From NCBI GenBank assembly GCA_032433595.1, contig JASWJB010000346.1:1-43566 (forward strand): a stretch of 43,566 nucleotides of DNA. The letters are read 5' to 3'. The stretch comes from Conoideocrella luteorostrata. Lineage: Eukaryota > Ascomycota > Sordariomycetes > Hypocreales > Clavicipitaceae. Below are positions 10,929 through 21,455 of the stretch, one piece after another. The notes under the pieces are model-generated. The model did not search any database. It was not told the DNA's origin and saw nothing but the letters and a program-made list of their open reading frames with translations. How positions within the stretch are numbered: the first letter of the stretch is position 1; each line of letters begins with the position of its first letter. The translations under genes and the position numbers were made by a program.

Positions 10929-11783
10929 GGCTAGTGGCCAGAGAGAATGCGCGCACTTGCGACGCGCTCATCACAGGCTTGGGGATTGAATAAGGCTCAA
11001 GAGATGGACCGCATCAAAGCTCTGTCGTCGGCCATGGCTCAAGCAGCGGCCTCAGATGTTGGTCGCAAGTGACGATACACAGAGCAGTCGTAATGCGGGC
11101 GATGGGATGGGGTGACGGGCAACCCCAGCCCCGGCTGCGTCATGAGCTTCGGTTTGTTGTGAGAACGAGCTAAGCAAAAGCGGCCCCAAAACAAAGGACA
11201 AAATGGGCAACGCTGTGGCAGCCAGGGTCCGGAACGAGTCAACACCGCAGCGAATTGAGTGGGATAGAACATTATTCGTGAAAGCTCCCGACGTCAACAA
11301 GGTCTAGTTAGTTCCCGCTGTGGGCTGATGGCGTCCTGGGCGACGGCTTTTTGATTGGCGTGGCTGCACTCTGTGCAGTACAGACGATTGTTAGTATAGA
11401 GCAGTGAATAATACTATTACCGATCTGGTATGGACATGAAGCCTTGTACGGTACTGTACCTCAGTGCATCATAAACATGGTCATTAATACATATTTTCAG
11501 AAAGTCAACCGAGGTTACGGTTTTCCGTACTGAGTAAGCTTAATCCTAAAAGTTAGTGCAGTGCCTAACCAGCACAAGCTGTGGATGGGGGGCTGGATAC
11601 GACCAACAAGCAGACTGGCCCGGCCGGCCTGCTGCTGATAAACCACACCAGCTGCATCAAACAATGAATTGCTCATTTCCTTCCCTGCCTCGTCTGTAGT
11701 ATCTTTAACTCTCAGCTTCCTAACTGCAGCGGCGATTGTCACCGTCAACGACATCACGTCGGCTCTTTTCTAGCGGCGGCACC
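10929..11783. other. Divergent promoter region between HET and Zn2Cys6 genes
   Basis: Holds the upstream regions of two genes that point away from each other. Small frames on the minus strand (77-82 codons at 11039-11300) have no recognised domain. No motif can be assigned to a known factor with confidence. Confidence 0.55.
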
Positions 11784-13047
11784 ATGTTCGGCACCTTCAA
11801 GTACAAGGACAACCTCGATACTCAAGAGCACTCCAGCCGCCCAGATCATCCGTCATCCACCAACAATGAGGAATATGCACGCACTGCTTGCGATTTATGT
11901 CGCGCGAGGAAGGCAAGTCGAGTCCCGAGTCTTGTTTGCTGCGTCAATGCTGTGCAGTGCAACCAGATTGATCGTCATGGACTAACTCTCATCCCGTCTG
12001 AAGCTAAAATGCAGTGGGAGCCAGGAAGGCTGTACTAGATGTCTCTCCACGTCCAGCCCTTGTACATACACCTTTAGTTCTGGCGTCGGCCCGGGCAAGA
12101 AGAGACTTCGCAAAGTTTCGAGCCCGAGCTTCAATGCCGCTTTGTCCCAGAAGCTGCCGAGATCGTCTTCGTTGTCGCCGTCACTACGGCATGGTCATGA
12201 CCACCAATCACGTAGTACCTCTAGGCGAAGGGGCAACGAGGTGGATCATTTGGCAGGTGCCTCATTAGAGAAGGACGATTTTTTGACCGGTGATGGCTTC
12301 ATCCTCTGTCCAGCAAAGCATATGAGCGCCGTGGCACAGCCGCCACTGGCAGACGACAGTGCTGTGCCGCTCAGTCTCGCAGGCAAGCAGATATCAGCGC
12401 TGGATACAGACATTTTGGAACCTTTTGCTTCGGCCAAGGCCCGCAGTGAACATGTTTCTGCGATGAATCTGGGGCGGCCGGATATCAGCGACATGATTGA
12501 CGGCACCTTGATGTTTGATCCGTCTTCCGCCCCTTGGCCAGCTTCTTGCTGTGATTGCTTATCGTCTATGCTACAAACCCTGGAGGAGCTTGGATCCCAA
12601 ACCAGTGAAAACACCACATTCTCATCAACTGATACCCTCTTCCTCTGCCTGGAACAAGGTATTGAAAGGTGCACCACAATGCTGTCCTGCGCCACATGCG
12701 ACACATATGCCTCTAACCCAATGCTTGTTGTTATCATCACAAACCAGCTGGCCACAGTGCTGGCCGAGTTGGTCCATCGCTTCATCCAGTGCCAGTCGAG
12801 AGAAAGCACTCCTACAGTATTCCAGTTTGGCACTTACAGAGTCAAGCAAACGGCAATGCGTACTCGACTATTGGAGAGTATGATTATGTTACATGCCAAA
12901 GACCTCAGCCAGCTGATTGCCCGGTTGGGCGATTCAATGGCAGGCAAGTCGGGCCGGCTGCTGGATGACGCTGAAAATAAAGTACAAGGGCTGCAACAAA
13001 CGTTGTCGACGTGGATCATCACTCAAAACGCTGACAGAACGACCTGA
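11784..13047 (+). CDS. Zn2Cys6 transcription factor, AflR-like
   Basis: Two exons, 11784-11912 and 12004-13047, giving 390 residues. The binuclear zinc cluster is split by the intron: exon 1 ends CDLCRARK and exon 2 begins LKCSGSQEGCTRC, then CLSTSSPC. Together they give the canonical CX2CX6CX6CX2CX6C pattern (residues 36-63). The intron (11913-12003) has a GC donor (GCAAGT) and an AG acceptor, with CTAAC about 20 nt before the acceptor. A Ser/Arg-rich linker follows. Residues about 180-270 contain Cys-rich helical blocks (ASCCDCLSSMLQTLEEL, LEQGIERCTTMLSCATCDTY) resembling the AflR family domain of secondary-metabolite regulators; this part is a moderate-confidence match. The ATG at 11784 has a good context (GGCACCATG). 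The gene converges on the MFS gene 96 bp away, suggesting it may control that exporter. Confidence 0.87.
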
Positions 13048-13143
13048 GACGATTATTACCAATGCATGATCCGCAGATGTCCAATACTAAGACGAAAATT
13101 TATCTAGCAGACTTGTCCTAGCCTTTTCACAGCATTCATTCCA

Positions 13144-15085
13144 CTAGACACCCTTTTGTCGCATCATAGCCAGGCTACAAAGGAAAGCCGCTGCGCCGGT
13201 CACGAACACGGGCACAAAAGCGTTTTGAATGGCTGCTGCTATCGCATGAATGGCCGCAGTCGCCGTCTCCGGGCTCGCTGAGTTGAGCAAGTCGCTTCCG
13301 ACGCCTGCCACGGCGGACGAGATTTGTCCCGTTGTTGCATTGGGGAACAGGTGTTCCAAGCCTTGGTGAGCCAAGTTTACAAAAACAGCTCCCGAGATGC
13401 CCGTGCCCAGCGCGATTCCAAGCATTTGACTCACGGTCATGAAACCCACGCTGTAGGCAAAGTCCTTGGCCGCAACCTGCACCTGGGCGGCTGGGAATCC
13501 AGCCTGGCAATAGCAACCGACTCCGACTCCAAGCAAGATGGTGTAGCCATAGATCTTGGCGTTGCTGGTCTGTTCATCGGCAGTATCTAGACATTTGAAG
13601 AAAACGCCAATCAGCCATCGTTTCCTTGACACTATGTGGATTCCCGACTTACAAAGCAAACCACCACCAATGGTATGAAGCGCCGTTCCGAAGAGATACC
13701 ACGGATAATAGCGGCCTGTCTTGGCCAAGAAATGACCATTGATAAGAACAGTTATTGAGAGGAAAATAATAAGCGGGAGCATGTGAACTGATGTTTGCAG
13801 GGCTGTAGCGCCACGTGTGAATTGGAAATAAAGCGGTAAATAATAAATGCTGATGAAGCAGCCAAAGGCGGCAAACACTACCATGAGCCAGGGGAGTTAG
13901 TTTGGATCTATAATTTTGTGTTGATGTTGGTCATTGTGTTGGACAACGCCAAATAATTTAGAAACAGAACATACTCATCGTTATAAATAAATTGACCATA
14001 GCGTAGTTCTTAAAGAAATGCATAGGGAAGATTCTGTGATCCATCGATGTCCCAACGGTGTAAACCTGCTGAAGACAGAACAAAACCCAGAACACCCCAG
14101 CGAGCACAAACAGCGCAACGCTGCGACCATCGTTCCATCGCCACAATACGCCGCCGAAATTCATAGCCATCATGACGCATAGAAACGTAGCGCTAGACAG
14201 AAGCGCACCAATGTAGTCCAACATGGCTAAACGACGTCGCAGCGGAATACCATTCAGCGGATGGTAGTCTGGCAGCACGATAAAGTAAATGGGAGCCACA
14301 ACACCACCAACACAAGGGTTCAGATAGAACGACCACCGCCAAGTAGCCGGGCTCTGGGCAAAGGCACCGCCGACTACCGGTCCCAGAACAGTGCCGATTC
14401 CCCACCAGAAGCCGGTGAGGCTGAGATATCTCGGGCGCTCAGCATCGCTAGTACTGACGGACAGGATGGTCAGAAGGCCCATGTACATGCCTGTTCCTCC
14501 AACACCGGCAAGCGCCCTGCCGACCACAAAGGCGTTGATGTGGGGAGCGCCGCCGCAGAGTCCCGAGGCGCCCATGAATAGGGCAGTAGATCCGAGGAAG
14601 AGCTTCTTTGCGGAGAATACTCCGTAGGCCTTGGACCAGATCAGCGTGCTGGCGGCAGAGGCGAGGGCGAAGGAGACGCCGAGCCAGGGAACGAGGTCGA
14701 CATGGCCGAATGTGGCGATGATGGCGGGCTGGATGGTGGCTACGATGGTTGTATCGAGCGCGTAGAGCAGGAAGGAGGCCAAGAGAGAAACAACGACGAG
14801 AAACCACTGCGGAAATAGCAGGAGAAACATTAGCATCTGCTGTGTTACTATTGCAGGTCACTCACCCGGGTTTGGGTTGAGGATGAGGTTTAAAGAACTA
14901 TTCGGAGTTGTAATGCCACGTACTTTGATTCCATGGACAGATCTGGGCGACTCCTCTTGAGGAGACTTTTCCGAAACTGTTTCCTGCGGCGGAATGGCAT
15001 CGCTGGCAGCCGGCTGGCCTCCTTCTGGTGTGATGGTGAGGGTGTCTGCAGTTTGCGAGGCGGGCATTTTAGTGCGACTGCTCAT
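13144..15085 (-). CDS. MFS drug/metabolite exporter, DHA2 (14-TM) type
   Basis: Four exons, 15085-14924, 14806-13975, 13877-13653 and 13586-13144 (introns 117, 97 and 66 bp), giving 553 residues in one frame across all junctions (SVHGIK|WFLVVV, FITM|MFAAFG, GGGLLY|TADEQTS). The N-terminal ~55 residues are Ser/Pro-rich and cytosolic. Membrane segments follow, with the family's first-helix signature LDTTIVATIQPAI, the GRALAGVGGTGMYMG segment, and GTVLGPVVGGAFA (motif C of antiporters). Such proteins export drugs or fungal metabolites by proton antiport; the substrate here is unknown. A longer reading to 15109 would begin with TTG; ATGs at 15085 and 15067 are the candidates. Tail-to-tail with the Zn2Cys6 gene, a common regulator-exporter arrangement. 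Looks intact. Confidence 0.9.
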
Positions 15086-15670
15086 ACTAGATACTGGGCT
15101 CTTCGACAAGAAATGCTAGCGACCGCTTCCAAAAATAGTTCAAGTCTTCTCAATATGCCGCCTTTCAACTTTGTTGAAATAGTGAATTCTGTGGTAGACA
15201 GTTCCCGGCGTTCACTTCATGTCTATATGGGATTTGATGGGTATTTATTAAAATCCTTAGTTATTCAATACTGGGTAATCCCCAGGTCTACACAACGGTA
15301 GAACATAACCATTACAAAGAAACAATTTGTCAGTATGCTGTCACGAACGTGATTTTCCCAACTCGACCCACCAAGGCGGACACAATGTGAAGCCGATTTT
15401 AGATCCATCGTCGGGGCGACTGGTGCGCTTGTTCGATGTAGGATTAGCGTACTTACCTGGGTCCTCGGCGGGCATCCAGATTTGGTAATGTCCTAAATTG
15501 GAAGTATCTCGGAAAGGATAAGCTTAGTTCTGGCGGGTCGACTTTTGTCCTCGTCTTGACTTGTCATGGTCACAATCATCCGGTTTGGGTAGCGGGAGAA
15601 GGGAATACGTGGGGCATTTCAGCCTTGGGAACTAATTGGCAATGGGAGAGAGGGGAATTAAGACATTTAG

Positions 15671-18600
15671 GAGGAATCTCTTTCTACACCATTCTGGTAT
15701 TACCACGGCCTCATCACCTCAGAAAAGGGGATAGTGAAGTTCAAACATCAATACGACGAGCTCTACGTTCGCGTGAAAACCGCTCTAGAACCATTGATAA
15801 GCAAACAAGGCAACGTTGCTGAAGTCACGATAGCAGGACGTAGCGGTAGGTTGTAGATTTGCCAATAATAGTATACTCTATTGACGATTTTTATAGTCGA
15901 AGCACCTCTTACTGAAGATCACATGGGTCCGTAGAACTCAAGATACTATCATCTACTGGCGACTAATCTGACGGGGTTTGTCTTAGATCGCTTGCATTTC
16001 GTGAGCAAGAGTCTAGGTTCCACGAAATTCATTCCGCAGAAGACACATGTTGGTGGCTCTTGGAGCAATCACAATATCAGGTTTGGATGGATCAACCGCG
16101 GGGCTTCTTCTGGATGAAAGGCGATCCCGGAGCGGGAAAGGCTGTCCTTATGAAACTCGCCGTTAAATTGCTAGACCGCAGAAAGTCTACTGAGCTTGTC
16201 GCAAGCTTTTTTTGTCATGGTCGAGGAACCTCTTTGCAGAGGACCCCGCTAGGCGTGTTCCGAGCACTGCTAAACTCTATACTGGCGTCTTTCCCAGAGC
16301 ATCTCTGTCAACTTTCTACAACGTTTCGAGATCGAGAGAGATGGTTTGGATCATATGAGACGAAGAGATGGGATTGGTCGGAAAAAGAACTTCAAGACGC
16401 CTTGTTCAAAGTTTTAACAAGGGCTACAAAAAACCAGCCTGTGGTTATCTTTGTTGGCGCACTCGATGAGTGTGGAGAAGACAACGCTAAAAAAAAATTT
16501 AAATCACTTTCGACAGCTTATGGAAGAGGTTGAAAGACGACATGGGCAGGTAAAAATATGCTTCTCTTCCAGGCATTACCCAATAAATGGCCTTGACGTA
16601 ATTCCCGCTATATCTATGGAAGGTCTAAATGACAAAGACATCCAATCAGTTATACAAGACCGACTGAGAGACATTCCACCAGAGGAGAAGCGGCAGAAGA
16701 TTGAGAACATAATCTTATCAAAAGCCAAAGGAGCGTTCCAATGGGCAATATTGGTTGTAAGCATAGCAATCGATGGTACTGCGACTGGTACTAAGGCGGA
16801 AAAGCTATATGAACGTCTTTCAACCGTCACAGAAACCCTTAACGAGCTATATAAAAGCATATTGGGTGAGATTCCCGAAGCCGAGAACAGACAAACCGCG
16901 AAGCTCTTCCAATTGGTTCTCTTTGCTGGGCGACCCTTGTGTGCGCAAGAACTTCGAGAGGCCCTTGGTGCAGATCATGACATGGTTTGCAGCAGTATCA
17001 TCGAACTCAGAAGACACGACAGCTGGGCAGATTCATTGGAAGAATTTGAGATATGTGTCAAGCACATTTCTAGAGGCATAGTTGAATTCCATACCCGTGA
17101 TGTTTGGGAGCAGTACGGATCTGAGGGAGAAGCCTGGAATCGCGAAGCTCAGTTTATCCACCAATCAGTTGCTGATCATGTGCTTGAGAACTTTCTCAGC
17201 CGGCCAAACAGGGGCTGGTCACTTTGAAATATCAAGATCCTGTCTCCGATATACAACGCTGAGGGAGGTGTTGGAAGAGGCACAGCTACCCCGTGGTATC
17301 CTCTCAGCAACATTTTCATTGGCACCATATTCAGTGCGGTTTTTGTTTTACTACATTTCGAAGGTGGAAGAGAAAGGAATTCCTCAGCTCGATCTGCTCT
17401 CATTCATAAAATGGGAAACGAAATGTGAATGCCTGGCGAAAGTTGGCAGTATATGGAGGGTCTTCGATCCTGATTTCGCCTACAGGCTGGCCATTCATTG
17501 CGGCGACACCACTTCATGTTCTGGTTGCATTTGGTTCAAAGAGTGCATTCAATGTATTCTTGCAGAATCCTGATGTAGAAATCGATGATCGAGACTTGGA
17601 TGGGAACACGCCACTAGTTCTTGCCATCAGGGAAGGCCGTCTAGGGTTGGCGCTGGCGCTGCTGGATCGGTCGGTTAAGTAGCAGCTTCAACACGAAGAG
17701 GTTTTTGATCAGAGCATCACCCGAGGACAGAAAAACAGCCACTCTGTAGACGTTAACGCCGAAAACGACGACGGCGAGACGCCACTGGATGTTGCCCTGA
17801 CAGATAATGCGATGGAGGTGATATTAAAATTGATTGCGGCCATTGCTGATACAAAATTCTTTGGCCGCGAGACTGAGCTTGTTTTCTATGCTATTCGTAA
17901 TAGAAACAAGATGCTCGCCATGAAGATAATTGAGAAAGGAGTCAAACTTGACGGCGCGGTCTATTACGTATTGAAACGCTTCGATCACGAGGACGAACGC
18001 GCGTCCTTGAAGAGTTTCTTTCGGAATTACTTAAGGCTGGAGCCAACACAAAAGAAATCGCCATGCGTCTTGTGAGCGAAGGGGAAATCGCAAATTTAGA
18101 GCACAGAGACAAAAATGACTTGACAGCGCTATTAATAGCTACTTATACAGGCTGTGAGACCATGGTTAAACTGCTACTTGAGAAAGGAGCCAATATTGAG
18201 TCAAGGAATAACAAGGAGGGGACATTTCCCACGCATGCTGTTTGGACCGGTCACGAGGCTAGTATTAGGCTGCTACTTGAGAAAGGAGCTACTATTAAGT
18301 CAAAGGATAACTACGGGTGGACAGCGCTCATGCATACTGGCTTGAACTGTCACGAGGCTAGTATTAAGCTACTACTTGAGAAAGGAGCCAAGATGAGTCA
18401 AAGGACAACACGGGGTGACAGCGCTCTGTGTGCTGCCATGGACGGCCACGAGGCTATTATTAAGCTGCTGCTCGACTTTGGCGCAGCGATTGAGTCGAAG
18501 GACGCTGGTGGTCAGACAGCTGCTTCAGTGTGCCTCCGAGAGGGGCTTCAAGCTGTTGTCACACTACTGCTTGAGAAAGGTGCAGATACTTATTCAAAGG

Positions 18601-18698
18601 ATATTCATGGCCGGACGCCGCTCTCATATACCACCGAGAATGGATCTAATAACGCCGCTATTGTTCAGCTGCTGATCGGGGAAGGCGCTGCTATCTAG
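15671..18698 (+). pseudogene. Decayed NACHT-ankyrin (NLR-like) gene
   Basis: Recognisable parts in order: an open stretch at 15671-15856 (FWYYHGLITSEKG, YDELYVRVKTALEPLI) that may be an N-terminal exon; a NACHT domain from an acceptor at 15987 (WWLLEQ, GFFWMKGDPGAGKA, VVIFVGALDECG); a winged-helix-like region (FIHQSVADHVLENFL); and at least six ankyrin repeats (17.5-18.7 kb, for example EASIRLLLEKGATIKSKDNYG). Lesions: a 9-A run at 16489-16497 shifts the frame by one A; another shift at about 17195-17215; another at about 17485-17510; an in-frame TAG at 17680-17682; and a 2-bp GC insertion near 18000. The Walker A loop ends GKA rather than GKS/T, and the Walker B VDALDE is VGALDE. Fungal NACHT-ankyrin proteins are implicated in non-self recognition. 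Lesions this numerous point to a real pseudogene, although assembly error could explain the homopolymer site alone. The 5' limit is uncertain. Confidence 0.85.
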
Positions 18699-19176
18699 CC
18701 AAGTGATACAGACGAATGGATGGATAATGACCAGGTGGATGGGAACCAGTTGATGCCACTTTCCCAAGCGGCTGCAGGTGATATGTGACTACCACAATAG
18801 TCATGAAAGCATGCCATGGGATAGTTATATGACCAGTGCTGCATGTCAGTGCCAGATTTAGATGCAGCGAGGATTAAAGACAAAATACGTAACTGGATTC
18901 TTGTATGTATCTGAGTTAGAACGCAAAATTTGCGACTCCGGGCGACGAGTAGTCCAGCTACTATCTATACTTGTGAAAGACGTAAACGTCGGCATTCTTC
19001 TCGGCATTCTTAATGTAGCGAAAACTGACAACGTACTGCGACTGAATACCCATATCACTCTAACCAGGTGTACCTCACATTCAGCTCTACCGTACCTTCG
19101 CATCTCACATAATCAGAGTCTTGCAGCCTATATGCCGTAGTTCGCAACGGCTCCCACTTGATAAATACCTGCTAGC
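18699..19176. other. Spacer, no gene seen
   Basis: Lies between the 3' end of the NLR relic and the 3' end of the ankyrin gene. It has short unrelated frames only (for example 92 codons at 18862-19140) without domains. Confidence 0.5.
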
Positions 19177-19902
19177 TTATTCCCCTTCAAAGCGTCTGCC
19201 TCCCTTCGTTTCCAACCACTCCACCACATCGCCCGCCTCGCTTCGTCTCGCAGCGTCGACGGGCGTGAGATTCTCCCATGGCGGCACCGTATTCACATCA
19301 GCCCCCTGCCCATACAAGAACTGGACAACCTCAATCTGCCCTCCGTGCGAAGCGTTCCACAGCGCGAAATTTGTATCCTGCTCGTCGGGCCTCCCCTCAA
19401 GACTCTCACCATAAAATCCCTTCACCTTATCCAGCAGCCCCAGCGTAGCTACATCCTGAAGTGTCGCGTCGGCTCCTCTCTCCACCAGCCTATGCGCAGC
19501 TTTCATCTGCAAGAACGCCCTGGCATCCGCAAGGGGCGTCTCAGCAATGACCCCGCCGCCTGCGTTGATATTTGCCCCGGCGTCGAGGAGAGCATCCAGC
19601 ACGGCGACGTCATCACAGCTGGCTGCCCAGTGGAGCGCGGTTTCCGAATGCTTTCCTATGAAAGGAGCGTCGACCTTTGCGCCGGCTTCTGCGAGGATTT
19701 GAGTCGTCTTTGCACCATTAGGGTAGTTTCCGGGCCAGTCTGTTAGGACGTGAAGAAGCGTACGTGCCTCATCTGGGCTGCCGAGGTAGGCGGTGGTGAG
19801 GTCCGGGTGTTCTTGGAGGAGGGCTTTGAGAGATGAGGTGTCTCCTTTATGAATTGCTTCGCATATAGCTATGACTCGTGGTTCTTCTGTATCAACAAAC
19901 AT
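19177..19902 (-). CDS. Small ankyrin-repeat protein
   Basis: Single-exon frame of 241 residues from an ATG. Ankyrin-type helices and turns recur: DTSSLKALLQEHPDL, ARTLLHVLTDW, KTTQILAEAGAKVDAPFIG, ETALHWAASCDDVAVLDALL, HRLVERGADATLQDVATLG, and NFALWNASHGGQIEVVQFLYG. There is no signal peptide, membrane segment or other domain. Ankyrin repeats bind partner proteins; the partner is unknown. The frame is intact although it lies next to the broken NACHT-ankyrin gene; its repeats are more divergent and it is on the opposite strand, so it is not simply a fragment of it. It could be a small cytosolic scaffold. A 53-bp tandem duplication lies just upstream of its start. Confidence 0.82.
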   Translation of the reverse strand: MFVDTEEPRVIAICEAIHKGDTSSLKALLQEHPDLTTAYLGSPDEARTLLHVLTDWPGNYPNGAKTTQILAEAGAKVDAPFIGKHSETALHWAASCDDVAVLDALLDAGANINAGGGVIAETPLADARAFLQMKAAHRLVERGADATLQDVATLGLLDKVKGFYGESLEGRPDEQDTNFALWNASHGGQIEVVQFLYGQGADVNTVPPWENLTPVDAARRSEAGDVVEWLETKGGRRFEGE

Positions 19903-19916
19903 TTTTCCTTCCTATA

Positions 19917-20022
19917 TTTTTGATGCTGAATTTTTGCTGTGGAGGTTCCGATGTAAGTGGTCAAGATACTTTTTGATGCTGAATTTTTACTGTGAAGGTT
20001 CCGATGTAAGTGGTCAAGATAT
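19917..20022. repeat. Two-copy 53-bp direct tandem repeat
   Basis: Copy 1 is 19917-19969 and copy 2 is 19970-20022. They differ at three positions (G to A, G to A, C to T), all transitions of the kind caused by cytosine deamination. It lies 15 bp upstream of the ankyrin gene's start codon. Confidence 0.85.
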
Positions 20023-20645
20023 TAGTGAAGCTGGGGAAATTCACGGCCAAGGCGCTACTACGATACGGCTAATACGACGTAGCAGCGCTGCGCCTTCTAG
20101 GCAACAACACCAAGACCATATAGGAGTGTGTCGCAAATGCCTTTTATCAAACAAATGAAAGCTACGAGAGGAGCTCCATCAATCGACAATTTACCATGCT
20201 CGAATGACTGTACTACGGCCACCCAACCTTCAACCCTTGCAAGTGAGGTTGATGTACGGAGTAATGGTTGTGCGCAAGGTGATCGAGCTCGGTGGCACCC
20301 CACTACAATCTGGGTGCTTCCTTCGATAACGCTTAACGCATGACGATTGGGGCTGGGCAGTCATTTATACTGAACCAGGTTTATGGGAGTAAAAAATTGC
20401 GCAGACACCAGAAACGAATGGGGAAGAGCAAAAACAAGACGGAAACAGTCGGCGACGAATCTATGGCGATGGGACACATCATACGTCTACAGATTGAGCA
20501 AAGTGCTACCTTGCTCAGCAGTCGTCGGAACCTCAGTAACACTCGCAGAGTAGATCAAGCAAATGACTTGGGACACGACATTCGGGCTTGGCCTCCAAAT
20601 CACACATCACAAGCAGACAAGCTGCTTCTACTATAAACATCTTCA

Positions 20646-21023
20646 CTACCCAATGTGTTTCAGGATGGTCTGAGTAAACCCACCGAGAAGCGTCTCGATC
20701 CTCCTCGTCGATGCATCTCCGTCAGGCTCGTCGCGGGCCTAGTCGGGATCGAGAGAAACCTAGCAACGGCAATCCAAGTTAGCAACGAAGCATAGACGTT
20801 GTTGTATCGCGTCAAAGAAAGCTTTGTCAAAAAAAAATATCATACATCCAAGGTAGGCATATTGAAATCGCTCACAGATTGTCAAAAGGCTCTAGACAAC
20901 TAGCGTGGAAACTGCGAATAAGATGGGAAAATATAATCATATAGAAACATGAGATTGCGCTTGTTAAAAAATAACCATAATGTACTTACGTTTCAGAGAC
21001 GTTGTTGATCTTGTCTGGCTCAT
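20646..21023 (-). other. Possible very small spliced gene or relic
   Basis: On the minus strand a TATTTAAG box near 21090 is followed by an ATG at 21023 in a strong fungal context (CAACAATGAGC), then MSQTRSTTSLK and a GTAAGT donor at 20989. Acceptor-like sites (TTCGCAG near 20912, TTGCTAG near 20760 and CTAG at 20739-20740) follow. A 30-codon terminal stretch at 20738-20646 (RDEPDGDAST, then IETLLGGFTQTILKHIG) ends in TAG and has protein-like composition. I could not find one splice combination joining all parts in frame. If the V-S-L-D-P-D stretch before it belongs to the same exon, a TAG interrupts it. Transcript data would settle it. Confidence 0.25.
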
Positions 21024-21455
21024 TGTTGCACTGAGAAGTGTGTGTTGAGATGCAAGAAAAGATTTGGGAGAAGAAAATTATGCGTAGTAGTCTTAAATAG
21101 TAAGATCGGCGCAGAAGTGGAGATTGCTTAGTCACTCTGCATTCGGCCGGGCGTGCGTGACATCGGATTGAACCATACTCCGTACTCCGTAGTTACTCCC
21201 GTAGTTAGCGAGTAAGTGTGTTCCATTAACGGCATGCTAGCGGGCAGCTGAACTTCATAACTCTCAGGACACACCACGTGCAGCTTCGGTTCCTCTAGTT
21301 GTGTGACCTGATGCTCGCCCTCAAGCCGACACGACGATTTGTCTGGAGCCAGCCAAGCTCCTTCACTGTAGCTTAGCTGTGCCACCACTGCCGGCAAACA
21401 TTCTACAACAATAGACCGAACCTCCAGTGTGCCGCAACCAGCAGCGTGCTTCAAC

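Larger units (their letters stand above)
19903..21455. other. Spacer with tandem duplication and possible small spliced gene
   Basis: Holds the ankyrin promoter with a 53-bp duplication (19917-20022), two TACTCCGTAC copies (20254 reverse and 21176), and splice-like signals on the minus strand at 20646-21023 that may mark a tiny gene or relic. The FUN26 promoter is at the right end. Frames of about 98-168 codons here have no recognised domain. Confidence 0.55.

Noticed and set aside
11039..11300. Two overlapping minus-strand frames of 77-82 codons with a hydrophobic stretch
   Set aside because: Upstream of the HET start with no family match and no expression evidence; likely chance.
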